A stretch of DNA of 64,000 bases, from NCBI GenBank assembly GCA_963773735.1, contig CAVZCK010000021.1, positions 620,001 to 684,000 of the forward strand, in the 5' to 3' direction. Position 1 is the stretch's first letter. Every line of letters starts with the position of its first letter. The notes beneath the pieces are model-generated. The model had not been told where the DNA came from. It saw only the letters and a program-made list of their open reading frames with translations, and did not search any database. Source of the DNA: CAVZCK01 sp963773735. Its GTDB lineage: Bacteria > Pseudomonadota > Alphaproteobacteria > Rhizobiales > Rhodomicrobiaceae. This document shows, piece by piece, positions 45,653 through 54,382 of this stretch. The position numbers were made by a program, and so were the translations under genes.

Positions 45653-46024
45653 TTAGCGGTCGCCGAGGAATTGGCGGATTGTATCCAGGAACATCGACAC
45701 GGTAATCGGCTTCGAGATATAAGCCTCGCAGCCGCCCTCCCTGATGCGTTCCTCATCGCCCTTCATGGCAAAGGCCGTTACGGCAATCACAGGAATATGC
45801 CGTAGCTCGTCGTCCTCCTTCAGCCATTTCGTCACGTCTAGGCCCGACACTTCGGGAAGCTGAATGTCCATGAGGATCAGATCCGGCTTGTGATCGCGCG
45901 CCAGCGCCAATGCCTCAATGCCGTTTCGCGTTTGCAGCGTGGCATAACCATGCGCTTCCAGCAAATCGCGGAACAGCTTCATATTCAGCTCATTGTCTTC
46001 GACGATGAGAACGGTTTTGGACAT
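45653..46024 (-). CDS. divK: Single-domain response regulator DivK
   Basis: DivK is the phosphorylated switch protein that, through DivL and CckA, lowers CtrA activity in the alphaproteobacterial cell cycle. The 123-aa protein is a lone receiver: acidic pocket VLIVEDNELNMKLFRDLL, phospho-acceptor Asp in DLILMDIQLPEVSGLDV, conserved Thr in VIAVTAFAMKGDEE and Lys in AYISKPI. The ELNMKLF segment is typical of DivK. I chose the ATG at 46024 (MSKTVLIVEDN); upstream residues are not conserved. It is divergent from DUF3572. The usual downstream partner gene pleD is absent. Confidence 0.94.
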   Translation of the reverse strand: MSKTVLIVEDNELNMKLFRDLLEAHGYATLQTRNGIEALALARDHKPDLILMDIQLPEVSGLDVTKWLKEDDELRHIPVIAVTAFAMKGDEERIREGGCEAYISKPITVSMFLDTIRQFLGDR

Positions 46025-46212
46025 TTCGCCGTTTGTGGTCCGGTTCGATGAGCAGGAAGCCTCTGCTCCGGATCGAAGATCCGCCATGTTTCGCAAAGGA
46101 GTTGCATTATGCCGGATTCTCTTCGCTTCCTATAGGACAATCCGGTAACAAATGCCTAATGCGCACCTACGCAGCGCTGATGGCAGCTCCGACGATCATT
46201 GTGGCGATAGTC

Positions 46213-46519
46213 ATGCCGTCCCAGTTCCCGAAACAGACCGACCCGAGGCGTGAGGACGCCGAGCAGCTTGCGATCGCGGCTCTCACCTTTCTCGCTGCCG
46301 ATGAGACCCGCCTCTCGGCGTTCGTCGCATCAACCGGCTATGACCTTGCCGGGATCAGAGCCGAAGCGGCATCATCGGGCTTTCTTGCCGGCGTGCTTGA
46401 TTTTCTCTTGAACGATGAATCCCTGCTCCTCGTCTTCGCCGAGTCACATGAGCATCGATCCAGCCAGGATCGCAGCGGCACGGCGGGCGCTCTTGCCCGA
46501 CCAAGCCAATTCGGATTGA
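46213..46519 (+). CDS. DUF3572 family protein, one frame break
   Basis: The frame from the ATG at 46213 encodes REDAEQLAIAALTFLAADET, ending LNDESLLLVFAES, the DUF3572 core. One extra base near 46443 then makes it read into the downstream sugar kinase. Shifting by one gives the normal ending HMSIDPARIAAARRALLPDQ and a TGA at 46517-46519. This small family of unknown function usually lies next to divK. The apparent DUF3572-kinase fusion is therefore false. Confidence 0.85.
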
Positions 46520-46524
46520 TCCGC

Positions 46525-47451
46525 ATGCTTGCGCCTTTCCGCATCGGCATCGATCTGGGTGGAACCAAGATCGCCATCACGGCGCTCGATGCGAGTGGCG
46601 CCGAGCACCTGGCGCGTAGGATCGTCACCCCGCGCGGGGATTATCACGCAACCATCGAGGCGATTGCTTCATTGATCGCCGAGGCCGAGCGCGACCTTGG
46701 CTGCACCGGCGAGGCGAGCATCGGCATCGCCGTGCCAGGGTCCCTTTCCCCGGCAACCGGGCGCGTGCAGAACGCCAATTCGACTTGGCTCAACGGGCGC
46801 TCGCTCGACGCCGATCTGGTTGCACGTCTGGGCAGGCCTGTCCGCCTCGCCAATGACGCCAACTGCTTCGCCTTGTCGGAGGCGGTAGACGGCGCGGCGA
46901 AGGGCGCGCGCTCGGTTTTCGGCGTCATTCTCGGCACCGGATGCGGCGGCGGCCTCGTTTACGAGGGGCGGCTGATCGACGGACCGCGCGGCATTGGCGG
47001 CGAATGGGGCCACAATTCCCTGCCCTGGCCGGAAGCCGAGGAGATGCCGGGGCCGGCCTGCTGGTGCGGCCTGAGAGGCTGCATGGAAACCTGGGTGTCG
47101 GGCCCGGCTCTTCACCGCGATTATCTGGCAAATGGCGGCGATCCTGCCCTTGCAGCAACCGGCGAAGCGGTCGCGCGGCGCTCCGAGAGTGGCGACCTAG
47201 GGGCGCAAGCGGCGCTCAGCCGTCATGCCTCAAGGCTTGCACGCGGCCTTGCCATGGTGGTGAACATTTTTGACCCCGAGATCATCGTTCTCGGCGGCGG
47301 CCTTTCGCAGCTCAGCCATCTTTATGAGACCGTGCCTGGCCTGATGGAGCCATTCGTCTTCGCCGACAGCCGCAATATTATCATTCGCTCGCCCGTCCAT
47401 GGCGACGCCAGCGGTGGCCGCGGGGCCGCGCGGCTTTGGGACGCGCCTTGA
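46525..47451 (+). CDS. ROK-family sugar kinase (fructokinase/N-acetylglucosamine kinase type)
   Basis: The 308-aa ROK kinase phosphorylates a hexose, probably fructose or an amino sugar. The ATP motif RIGIDLGGTKIAITALD is at the start. The ROK signature follows: GIGGEWGHNSLPWPEAEEMP, then the zinc-binding CWCGLRGCMETWVSGPAL. The sugar-binding region includes LANDANCFALSEA. It starts at 46525, six bases past the DUF3572 stop, so the two genes are likely cotranscribed. It converges with eipB (seven bases apart). Confidence 0.92.
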   Translation: MLAPFRIGIDLGGTKIAITALDASGAEHLARRIVTPRGDYHATIEAIASLIAEAERDLGCTGEASIGIAVPGSLSPATGRVQNANSTWLNGRSLDADLVARLGRPVRLANDANCFALSEAVDGAAKGARSVFGVILGTGCGGGLVYEGRLIDGPRGIGGEWGHNSLPWPEAEEMPGPACWCGLRGCMETWVSGPALHRDYLANGGDPALAATGEAVARRSESGDLGAQAALSRHASRLARGLAMVVNIFDPEIIVLGGGLSQLSHLYETVPGLMEPFVFADSRNIIIRSPVHGDASGGRGAARLWDAP

Positions 47452-47458
47452 CCTAGAC

Positions 47459-48349
47459 CTACCGGCTTTGGCGCCGCTTTGCGCCCCTGTCCGCACATTC
47501 GGTGGGCTTGTGAAAATCGATCCGGCTCAGCGTTCCGCGGACCGAGAAGGTGCCATAGTCGATGACGAGATCGCGGCTCACCCCGTTCGCAAACAGCCTG
47601 AAGGACAGCTCATAGGTGGGCAGGCCATCATCCCGCGCCGGATCGGCGGCCGGCTCATAATAGCCAATCGATACGGGCCACGAAGCCATGCCGTCGAGTT
47701 TTTCGGTGTGTTCGACCTTGATTCGGCCGGGCTTTGCGCTGCCTGCGGAAGGATTGCCGATGAATGTCGTGGTTTCATAAAGCTTGTCGCCCTTTTCCGA
47801 GCCGTCATAGATGTCGGCCTGCAGCACGCTCTTGCCGTGCCGGGCGGCCTCAAGGATGGCGAGCGAGTGCTGCGTCGGAAAAAGCGCGGCGCCGGTGAAT
47901 TTCATGCGCCGCCGCTCAGGCTTGTCGATCGTCACCTCGATCGCGTCGTCCGCCTTGCCTCGCGCCGCCAGCCCGGCCACATGGTCACTCAAGCGCTGAT
48001 CGATATATTGCGAACTGTTGAAGCGGAATTTGTCGCCGTCGGCATTCTCCCAGGTCGCGGAGCGCAAGTCGGTCAGAGTCGAGTTGCCCTCACGGTCGAC
48101 GACCTGGGTCACCAGCCGCGATTTGAGCGTGTATCCGGCGCAAGGCGAGCCCTCGAAATCGAAGACGAGGCGCCCTCTGATGTCCGACACGTTCGAACTC
48201 GCGAGCGCATCGCGCAAGCTCATGTCATAGATCGCCCGGTGAGGCGCGAGGTCGATCGCCGGAGCTTGCGGCACGGCCCCGGCGGCGTGAGCGGGGATTG
48301 AAGTGAGAATAAAGAAGATTGCGGGGGTGAGGGCGGCCTTATTGATCAT
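47459..48349 (-). CDS. eipB: Cell envelope integrity protein EipB (DUF1849)
   Basis: EipB is a periplasmic beta-spiral protein important for envelope integrity in Brucella and relatives. The 296-aa product has a signal peptide (MINKAALTPAIFFILTSIPA, cleavage near HAAGAV). The DUF1849 body contains LAPHRAIYDMSLRDA, RGRLVFDFEGSPCAGYTLKS and FSVRGTLSRIDFHKPTECAD. The two cysteines (GSPC and TEC) form the conserved disulfide. I chose the ATG at 48349 because it begins the signal peptide. Confidence 0.92.
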   Translation of the reverse strand: MINKAALTPAIFFILTSIPAHAAGAVPQAPAIDLAPHRAIYDMSLRDALASSNVSDIRGRLVFDFEGSPCAGYTLKSRLVTQVVDREGNSTLTDLRSATWENADGDKFRFNSSQYIDQRLSDHVAGLAARGKADDAIEVTIDKPERRRMKFTGAALFPTQHSLAILEAARHGKSVLQADIYDGSEKGDKLYETTTFIGNPSAGSAKPGRIKVEHTEKLDGMASWPVSIGYYEPAADPARDDGLPTYELSFRLFANGVSRDLVIDYGTFSVRGTLSRIDFHKPTECADRGAKRRQSR

Positions 48350-48535
48350 CGTCACTCTTGGTAGCGCGTGCCGATGTATAGCGGCGCGCTCGTTCGGTTT
48401 CATTTAACAGACCGCATCGCGACAGGATTGGCAACAGCCATTCTCGTCGAGCCTAAACATACAACCGGCCGTAAGCGCTTTGTTTTGCCCTGACGGCCTG
48501 ATAAGAGAAAGCGGAAGGTTCGCAAGGAGGTGTCT

Positions 48536-48997
48536 ATGCCCGATGCAGTCGAAGCGCGTCTTGCCGATCTGGGCCTCAAGCTTCCAGCCGCGCCAGCTCC
48601 GGCAGCGAACTATGTACCCTATCTCCTCTCAGGCGGTCTCTTATTTGTTTCGGGCCAGCTTTCGCGGTCGGCCGACGGCGGGATCAAGGGAACGCTTGGC
48701 GCAGGTCTCAGCCTTGACGACGGTCAGAAAGCGGCGCAGCTTGCCTGCCTCAATCTCTTGGCTCAGGTGAAGGCCGCGCTCGGTTCGTTTGATCGCGTCG
48801 GCCAGACGCTTCGCCTGACCGGCTTCGTCAAGGCGACAGCGGATTTCCGGGACCACCCAGCCGTCATTAATGGCGCCTCCGACCTGCTTGTCGCCGTTCT
48901 CGGCGACAAAGGGCGACATACGCGCGTAGCCATCGGCGCCAGTAGCCTGCCTTCCGGCTTCGCGGTCGAGATCGACGCGATTTTCGCGGCCGCATGA
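48536..48997 (+). CDS. RidA family (YjgF-type) enamine/imine deaminase-like protein
   Basis: The 153-aa protein belongs to the longer RidA subfamily. It contains LSGGLLFVSGQLSR, LNLLAQVKAALGSFDRVGQT, RLTGFVKATADFRDHPAVIN and the end TRVAIGASSLPSGFAVEIDA. RidA proteins hydrolyse reactive enamine/imine intermediates; the catalytic Arg of classic RidA appears here as the conserved TR-A segment. The start is fixed by a perfect AAGGAGG five bases upstream. It is followed six bases later by the GDPD gene. Confidence 0.92.
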   Translation: MPDAVEARLADLGLKLPAAPAPAANYVPYLLSGGLLFVSGQLSRSADGGIKGTLGAGLSLDDGQKAAQLACLNLLAQVKAALGSFDRVGQTLRLTGFVKATADFRDHPAVINGASDLLVAVLGDKGRHTRVAIGASSLPSGFAVEIDAIFAAA

Positions 48998-49003
48998 GGC
49001 ACC

Positions 49004-49780
49004 ATGGTCCCGTTCCGGTCTGTTCCGCCCATCGCGCATCGCGGTCTGCACGATACCCGGCAGGGAATCATCGAAAACACGGCATCCGCATTCAGGGCGG
49101 CGATCGCCGGCGGATATGGGATCGAAACCGACGTTCAAGCCGCCGCCGGCGGTGAGCCGGTCATCTTTCACGACGAACGTCTGGAAAGGCTGACGACGGG
49201 CGAGGGTCCCGTTTCCGCCTACACGCTGGAACAGCTCGCGCGCGTGCCGATGCGCGGCACGGCGGACCGCATCCTTACGCTCTCCGAGTTGCTTGCGCTG
49301 GTTAAGGGACGCGCGCCGCTCTTCCTCGAAATCAAGAGCATCAAGCGGACCGACCGGACGCTTGAGCGGCGCATCGCACACGAGCTTGCCGGTTACCGCG
49401 GCCCGGTCGCGGTTATCTCCTTCGATCCCGCCAGCCTTGCGGCGATGCGCCGGTTCGCGCCCCGCATTCCCCGCGGCCTTTCGGCCATGCGCTTCTGGGG
49501 GCCGAAGGACCGCGGGCTTTCGGCCACCGACCGCTTCCGCCTGACGCATATGCTGGACATTGGCGAGGCGAAACCCGATTTCCTGACCTACGAGGTCGAC
49601 GATCTCGCCGTGATGGGGGCGGCCCTAAGACGCCGGTTTCCCGATCTGCCGATCGTTACCTGGACGGTGAGAACCCGCGAAGAGCGCAGAAAGGCGAACG
49701 CCTTCGCCGATGGCATGATCTTTGAAGGGTTCAGGCCGTTATCGCACGGGATCCAGGAAATTCGGCAAAGGCCGGTCTAA
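49004..49780 (+). CDS. Glycerophosphodiester phosphodiesterase family protein
   Basis: The 258-aa protein has the GDPD catalytic elements: IAHRGLHDTRQGIIENTASA (His and Glu), GIETDVQAAAGGEPVIFHDE (metal-binding ETD and general-acid His) and RAPLFLEIKS. It hydrolyses glycerophosphodiesters to glycerol-3-phosphate and an alcohol. No signal peptide is seen, so it is probably cytoplasmic. It belongs to a RidA-GDPD-FemAB-like run with gaps of under ten bases, typical of one operon. Confidence 0.92.
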   Translation: MVPFRSVPPIAHRGLHDTRQGIIENTASAFRAAIAGGYGIETDVQAAAGGEPVIFHDERLERLTTGEGPVSAYTLEQLARVPMRGTADRILTLSELLALVKGRAPLFLEIKSIKRTDRTLERRIAHELAGYRGPVAVISFDPASLAAMRRFAPRIPRGLSAMRFWGPKDRGLSATDRFRLTHMLDIGEAKPDFLTYEVDDLAVMGAALRRRFPDLPIVTWTVRTREERRKANAFADGMIFEGFRPLSHGIQEIRQRPV

Positions 49781-49787
49781 AACCGTC

Positions 49788-50969
49788 ATGAATGCACCAC
49801 AGGACATCAGCATGCGCGCGATCGGCGCCATGAGCGAGATTGCGCCAGAGGCGTGGGAGGCTTGCGCCAATCCGCGCGCCGGAAGCTTCAATCCATTCAT
49901 TTCCCATGCTTTTCTTCACGCTCTTGAGCAAAGCGGCTGCGTCGCACCGAGGACCGGCTGGCTGCCGCAGCACCTCGTGCTCGAGGACGCAACCGGGGCA
50001 ACCCTCGGCGCGATGCCGCTTTATCTGAAATCCCACAGCCGGGGTGAATATGTCTTCGACCATGGCTGGGCCGACGCCTATGAGCGTGCCGGCGGGCGCT
50101 ATTATCCGAAGCTGCAATGCTGCGTGCCGTTCACGCCGGTCACCGGGGCCAGGCTTCTGGTGCGGGACGGCTCGGACAGCGAAGCGGTCGAGTCTGCCCT
50201 GCTCAACGGCGCGGTGGAGCTCGTCCGCCTGCACAAAGCCTCATCCCTGCATATCACATTTCTGCGCGAGCCCGAGTGGCGCCGGCACGGAGACGACCGC
50301 ATCCTGCAGCGGACCGACCAGCAGTTTCACTGGGAGAACAAGGGCTATCGCAGCTTTGATGAATTCCTCGACAGCCTCGCTTCACGCAAACGCAAGGCGA
50401 TCCGGAAAGAGCGGCGCGAGGCGGTGGCCGCGGGCGTTACGATCGAGCATCTGCGCGGCGCGGAGATTACGGAACGGCATTGGGACGCCTTTTTCGCCTT
50501 CTACCAGGATACCGGAAGCCGCAAATGGGGCAGTCCCTATCTGAACCGAAAATTCTTCAGTCTGATCGGCGAAGCGATGCCCGAGCGTGTCCTGCTGATG
50601 ATCTGCAAGCGCGCGGGCAAGATGATCGCCGGCGCCCTCAATTTCGTCGGCGACGATGCGCTCTACGGACGCTATTGGGGCGCAATCGAACATCACCCCT
50701 TGCTGCATTTCGAGACCTGCTATTACCAGGCCATCGACTATGCCATCGCCAATGGCATCAGCCGCGTCGAGGCCGGCGCACAGGGCGAGCACAAGCTCGC
50801 GCGCGGCTATCTGCCGGTGACGACCTACAGCCTGCACTATCTTGCCCATTCGGGTCTCAGACATGCCGTCGCCGCGTTTCTTGAGCGGGAGCGCTGCGCC
50901 GTATCGGAGGAAGTCCGGGCGCTGACCGATCTTGGACCATTCAAGAAGTCCGGCACCGACGCAAGCTAG
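49788..50969 (+). CDS. GNAT/FemAB-like family protein (DUF482)
   Basis: The 393-aa protein matches the FemAB-like DUF482 family (peptidoglycan-synthesis-like N-acyltransferase fold). Family segments are FNPFISHAFLHALEQSGCV, GEYVFDHGWADAYERAGGRY, FYQDTGSRKWGSPYLNRKFF and VEAGAQGEHKLARGYLPVTT. The acceptor substrate is unknown. It starts seven bases after the GDPD stop. No membrane segment is seen. Confidence 0.9.
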   Translation: MNAPQDISMRAIGAMSEIAPEAWEACANPRAGSFNPFISHAFLHALEQSGCVAPRTGWLPQHLVLEDATGATLGAMPLYLKSHSRGEYVFDHGWADAYERAGGRYYPKLQCCVPFTPVTGARLLVRDGSDSEAVESALLNGAVELVRLHKASSLHITFLREPEWRRHGDDRILQRTDQQFHWENKGYRSFDEFLDSLASRKRKAIRKERREAVAAGVTIEHLRGAEITERHWDAFFAFYQDTGSRKWGSPYLNRKFFSLIGEAMPERVLLMICKRAGKMIAGALNFVGDDALYGRYWGAIEHHPLLHFETCYYQAIDYAIANGISRVEAGAQGEHKLARGYLPVTTYSLHYLAHSGLRHAVAAFLERERCAVSEEVRALTDLGPFKKSGTDAS

Positions 50970-51032
50970 ATCTTGACCGGGCCGGTCGGCCGCTTCTAAC
51001 GTGCCCGAAATCAAACGGAAACGGCTCCCCCC

Positions 51033-51470
51033 ATGACCCCGAGCGCTCCCGCCTACGATCCCGACAATATTTTCGCCAAGATCCTGCGCGGCGAGCTGCC
51101 CTGCCATAAGGTCTACGAGGACGACAAAAGCCTGGCGTTCATGGACATCATGCCGCGGGTTGACGGTCACACGCTGATCGTTCCCAACGCGCCGTCCCGC
51201 AACATCCTCGACATCGCGCCGGCCGATCTCCAACATCTCATTCTCGTCACGCAGAAGATCGCCCGCGCCGCAAAGGAAGCGTTTCAGGCGGATGGTGTGA
51301 TCATCTCGCAATTCTCGGAACGCGCCGCCGGGCAGGTCGTCTTCCACACGCATTTCCACGTGCTGCCGCGCCGCGAGGGATTCGAAATGCGGCCTCCGGG
51401 GATCAAAGCGGACAACGCGGTGATTGCCGAGCACGCGAAGATGCTCGCCGATGCCATCGCTAAAGGCTGA
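51033..51470 (+). CDS. HIT family nucleotide hydrolase
   Basis: The 145-aa protein has the histidine triad VVFHTHFHVLPRR near residue 105 and the N-terminal NIFAKILRGELPCHKVYED, typical of the HINT branch. It should hydrolyse AMP-lysine-like or other purine phosphoramidates. It converges with the degP gene 78 bases away. Confidence 0.94.
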   Translation: MTPSAPAYDPDNIFAKILRGELPCHKVYEDDKSLAFMDIMPRVDGHTLIVPNAPSRNILDIAPADLQHLILVTQKIARAAKEAFQADGVIISQFSERAAGQVVFHTHFHVLPRREGFEMRPPGIKADNAVIAEHAKMLADAIAKG

Positions 51471-51548
51471 AGCTCGCGCCGATAGGCCCCCGTGGGACCA
51501 ATTGGCGGTCACCGCTAGCGGGATGCCGGGATGCCGACTTGCTCTTGG

Positions 51549-53081
51549 CTACCGATCGGCGATCGTGACGGCGACAAAGCTAAGCTCGCCCTGACCGTCC
51601 GACAAAGTGAGCAGTGCGCTCTTCCGCTTCAATTTACGCAGCGCATCGAGCCGCGCATTCAGCTCATCCGGTGAGTTCACTTTCTCCTGAGTGACCTCGA
51701 CGACGACGTCCCCAGCTCTGAGTTCCTTGTCTGCCGCCGGCCCGTCAGGGTCGACCTCGGTGATCACGACGCCCGACACATCGTGGTCAATGCTGAAGCG
51801 CGAGCGAAGCTCGTCCGTGATCGGCGAAAAGGTCATCCCCAGCGCGGATTTCTTGCCCGGCCCTTGGTCCGCTTCACCGTGCTTTTCCGGCTTGGCTTCC
51901 GTGGGAGCCGGTTTGTTCTCCTCCTCCAGCCGGCCAACCTTCACCTTGACGGTCTTCCGCTGGCCCTTCCTCAGAATCACGACGTCGACCTCTTTGTCGA
52001 TCGTGGCATCGGCGACGATCTTGGGCAATTGCCGCATCGCGGTCACATCTTGGCCGCCGAAGGAGAGAATGATGTCGCCAACCTCGATACCGGCAGCGGC
52101 GGCAGGCCCCTCAGGGGTGACGGACGCAACGAGCGCGCCTTCGGCGTTGTTCAGCCCGACGCTCTCGGCGATCTCGTCGTTCACCGATTGAATGCGCACG
52201 CCCAGCCATCCGCGCCGCGTTTCGCCGAATTGCTTGAGCTGGCCGAGCACACGAGAGGCTGTATTGGACGGCACGGCAAAGCCAATGCCGATCGAGCCGC
52301 CGGTCGGCGAAATGATGGCTGTGTTCACGCCGATCACCTCGCCGTCCATATTGAACAGCGGTCCGCCGGAATTTCCGCGATTGATCGCGGCGTCTGTCTG
52401 GATGAATTCGTCATAAAGGCCGGACTGAATGTCGCGTCTGGTCGCCGAGATGACGCCGACCGTCAGGGTGCCGCCAAGACCGAACGGGTTGCCGATGGCC
52501 ATGACCCAGTCACCGACGCGCATCTTGTCGCTGTTGCCGAACTTGACCGCGGCGAGCGGCGCCTTGGGCTTGATCCTCAGCAGCGCCAGATCGGCCTTAG
52601 GGTCGCGGCCGACGACCTCGGCCACCTTCAGCTTGGAGCCGTCGGTAAAGATGACGGTGATCTCGTCGGCGCCTTCGATGACATGATTGTTGGTGACGAC
52701 ATAGCCGTCCGGATCAATCACGAAGCCGGAGCCGAGCGAACTGGCCCGCTGACCGCTGCTGCGATCCTCCTTATCGAAGAAATCCTGGAAAAACTCTTCG
52801 AATGGCGAGCCCTTCGGCACCTCGGGCAGCGGCACATCGCGACTGTCCTTGAGCTTCTGGGTCGTTGAGATGTTCACCACGGCACCCTGCAGCCGTGCGG
52901 CAATGTCGGCGACCGATGCCGGGCCGTGCGATTGCGCGTCGGCGGTCGCGGAAGCTGTGAGAATGAGCACCGTACAGGTGGCGGCGACCAGTGCGGGGAG
53001 AAGCCGGCGCGCCATGCCGCCACGCGCCCCTGACGGGTCAAAAATACCGGGTGTTTGCAGCGGAAAGAGCCGTGTCATCAT
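51549..53081 (-). CDS. degP: Periplasmic serine protease, DegP/HtrA (Do) family
   Basis: The 510-aa protein degrades or refolds damaged envelope proteins. It has a hydrophobic export signal (LLPALVAATCTVLILTASAT) and a trypsin-like domain with the full triad (His in VTNNHVIEGADEI, Asp in DPKADLALLRI, Ser in NRGNSGGPLFN). Two PDZ domains follow (GWLGVRIQSVNDEIAESVGL and GMTFSPITDELRSRFSIDHD). A Glu/Lys/Pro-rich linker separates the PDZ domains. The ATG at 53081 follows AGGACCGA. It ends the hflK-hflC-DUF2065-degP cluster, a standard envelope quality-control unit. Confidence 0.95.
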   Translation of the reverse strand: MMTRLFPLQTPGIFDPSGARGGMARRLLPALVAATCTVLILTASATADAQSHGPASVADIAARLQGAVVNISTTQKLKDSRDVPLPEVPKGSPFEEFFQDFFDKEDRSSGQRASSLGSGFVIDPDGYVVTNNHVIEGADEITVIFTDGSKLKVAEVVGRDPKADLALLRIKPKAPLAAVKFGNSDKMRVGDWVMAIGNPFGLGGTLTVGVISATRRDIQSGLYDEFIQTDAAINRGNSGGPLFNMDGEVIGVNTAIISPTGGSIGIGFAVPSNTASRVLGQLKQFGETRRGWLGVRIQSVNDEIAESVGLNNAEGALVASVTPEGPAAAAGIEVGDIILSFGGQDVTAMRQLPKIVADATIDKEVDVVILRKGQRKTVKVKVGRLEEENKPAPTEAKPEKHGEADQGPGKKSALGMTFSPITDELRSRFSIDHDVSGVVITEVDPDGPAADKELRAGDVVVEVTQEKVNSPDELNARLDALRKLKRKSALLTLSDGQGELSFVAVTIADR

Positions 53082-53256
53082 TCGGTCCTGTGGTTTGGGG
53101 GCTGCCGCCTCGATGCGGCTTCCATGAAGCATCATGTCATTTTAATGGAAAAAATGACGGCGTTGGAGCTTCAATCTGAAGCATAGCGCTACTCCGCAAC
53201 AAGCCCCCGACCAAATCTGCTGCGGCAAGCCGCGCAGCGTATCTGCAGAGCCGATC

Positions 53257-53442
53257 TCAACCGCGGACCAGCCAAATCAATAATACGCCAGCCGCCACCG
53301 CTGCAGCGCCCCCGCTTCGCAGACGCTGCTCGGGCGTCGATGCGGCAAGCTCGAGCAAACGAAAGCCGAGACGCGGGGCGAGGGCCCACAGCAGGCCCTC
53401 GATAACCAGAACCAAGCCGAGACCGACCAGGAAATCACTCAT
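53257..53442 (-). CDS. DUF2065 small membrane protein
   Basis: A 61-aa protein with two hydrophobic helices: FLVGLGLVLVIEGLLWALAP and GGAAAVAAGVLLIWLV, with the DUF2065 loop ELAASTPEQRLRSGG between them. Function is unknown; it is a regular neighbour of hflC. Its ATG overlaps the hflC stop (ATGA at 53439-53442), indicating coupled translation. Confidence 0.92.
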   Translation of the reverse strand: MSDFLVGLGLVLVIEGLLWALAPRLGFRLLELAASTPEQRLRSGGAAAVAAGVLLIWLVRG

Positions 53443-54382
53443 CGAGCGGCTTGCGATGCGGGTGCCGATGTTGGCGATGGTGCGGCGTTAGGCTTGCCTG
53501 GCTTGGCGGCTGCGGCCTTCCCATCGGGATTGTTGAAATAATCGAAGAATTCCGTAGTCGGTGAGATTACAAGCCGCGTATCAGCGGACTTCAGGCCTTC
53601 CTCATAGGCCTGCATCGATCTGTAGAAGGCAAAGAATTCGGGATCTTTGCTGAAGGCCTCGGCATAGATGCGGTTGCGCTCCGCGTCGCCGTCACCACGG
53701 ATCTGCTCGGCATCGCGGTTTGCGTCGGCGGTAATGATCGTGACCTGGCGATCCCCATTGCCCTGATGCGCTTGGAGGCCTCGGTGCCTTGGGCGCGGAT
53801 CTCGGCCGCCTCACGCTGGCGCTCGGTTTTCATCCGCTCATAGATTGCCTGGCTGTTGGCCTCCGGCAGATCGACGCGCCGCAGCCTTACGTCGACAACC
53901 TGAATGCCAAAACTTTTGGCTTCATTGTCGACGCGCTTGGCAATATCGTGCATCAGATCGGCGCGCTTGGTTTTGACCACCTCGAAGAAGTCGCTACCGC
54001 CAAGAGTACTGCGCATCACGGCGTCGAGAATGCTGTCGATCCGATTGTGGGCACCGAGTTCGTTCGTCACGGACTGGAAGAACAAGAGCGGATCGACGAT
54101 CTTGTACCGGGCGAAGGCGTCGACAACCAGCCGCTTCTGGTCGGCTGCGATCACCTCTTTCGATGGTAGATCGATATCCAGAATGCGCTTGTCGAAAAAC
54201 TCCACCGTCTGAATGAAGGGGATTTTGAAGTTCAGGCCGGGCGTCGTAAGGACCTTCTTCGGATTGCCGAATTCAAGCACCAGCGCGGTTTGCGTCTGGT
54301 GGACAATAAAGACCGCGTTATAGGCGATGAAAGCCGCGGCGCCGAGAACGATCAGCAGGAAGACAAAGATCGCGTTTCTCAT
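53439..54382 (-). CDS. hflC: HflC, FtsH protease modulator subunit, one frame break
   Basis: HflC with HflK forms the membrane cage that regulates the FtsH protease. The protein has an N-terminal transmembrane anchor (NAIFVFLLIVLGAAAFIAYN) and the SPFH domain (TPGLNFKIPFIQTVEFFDKR, DLPSKEVIAADQKRLVVDAF). It runs to EASKRIRA, where one base is lost near 53757 (GCAATGGGG for an expected GCAAATGGGG). It continues GDRQVTIITADANRDAEQIR, GDGDAERNRIYAEAFSKDPE and EFFAFYRSMQAYEEGLKSAD in the other frame, to a TGA overlapping DUF2065. The repaired length is about 314 aa. Probably a sequencing error. Confidence 0.92.

Noticed and set aside
46033..47451. Single 472-aa DUF3572-ROK kinase fusion protein
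   Set aside because: The DUF3572 C-terminus and stop exist one base out of frame, and the kinase has its own ATG; the fusion is best explained by one extra base.
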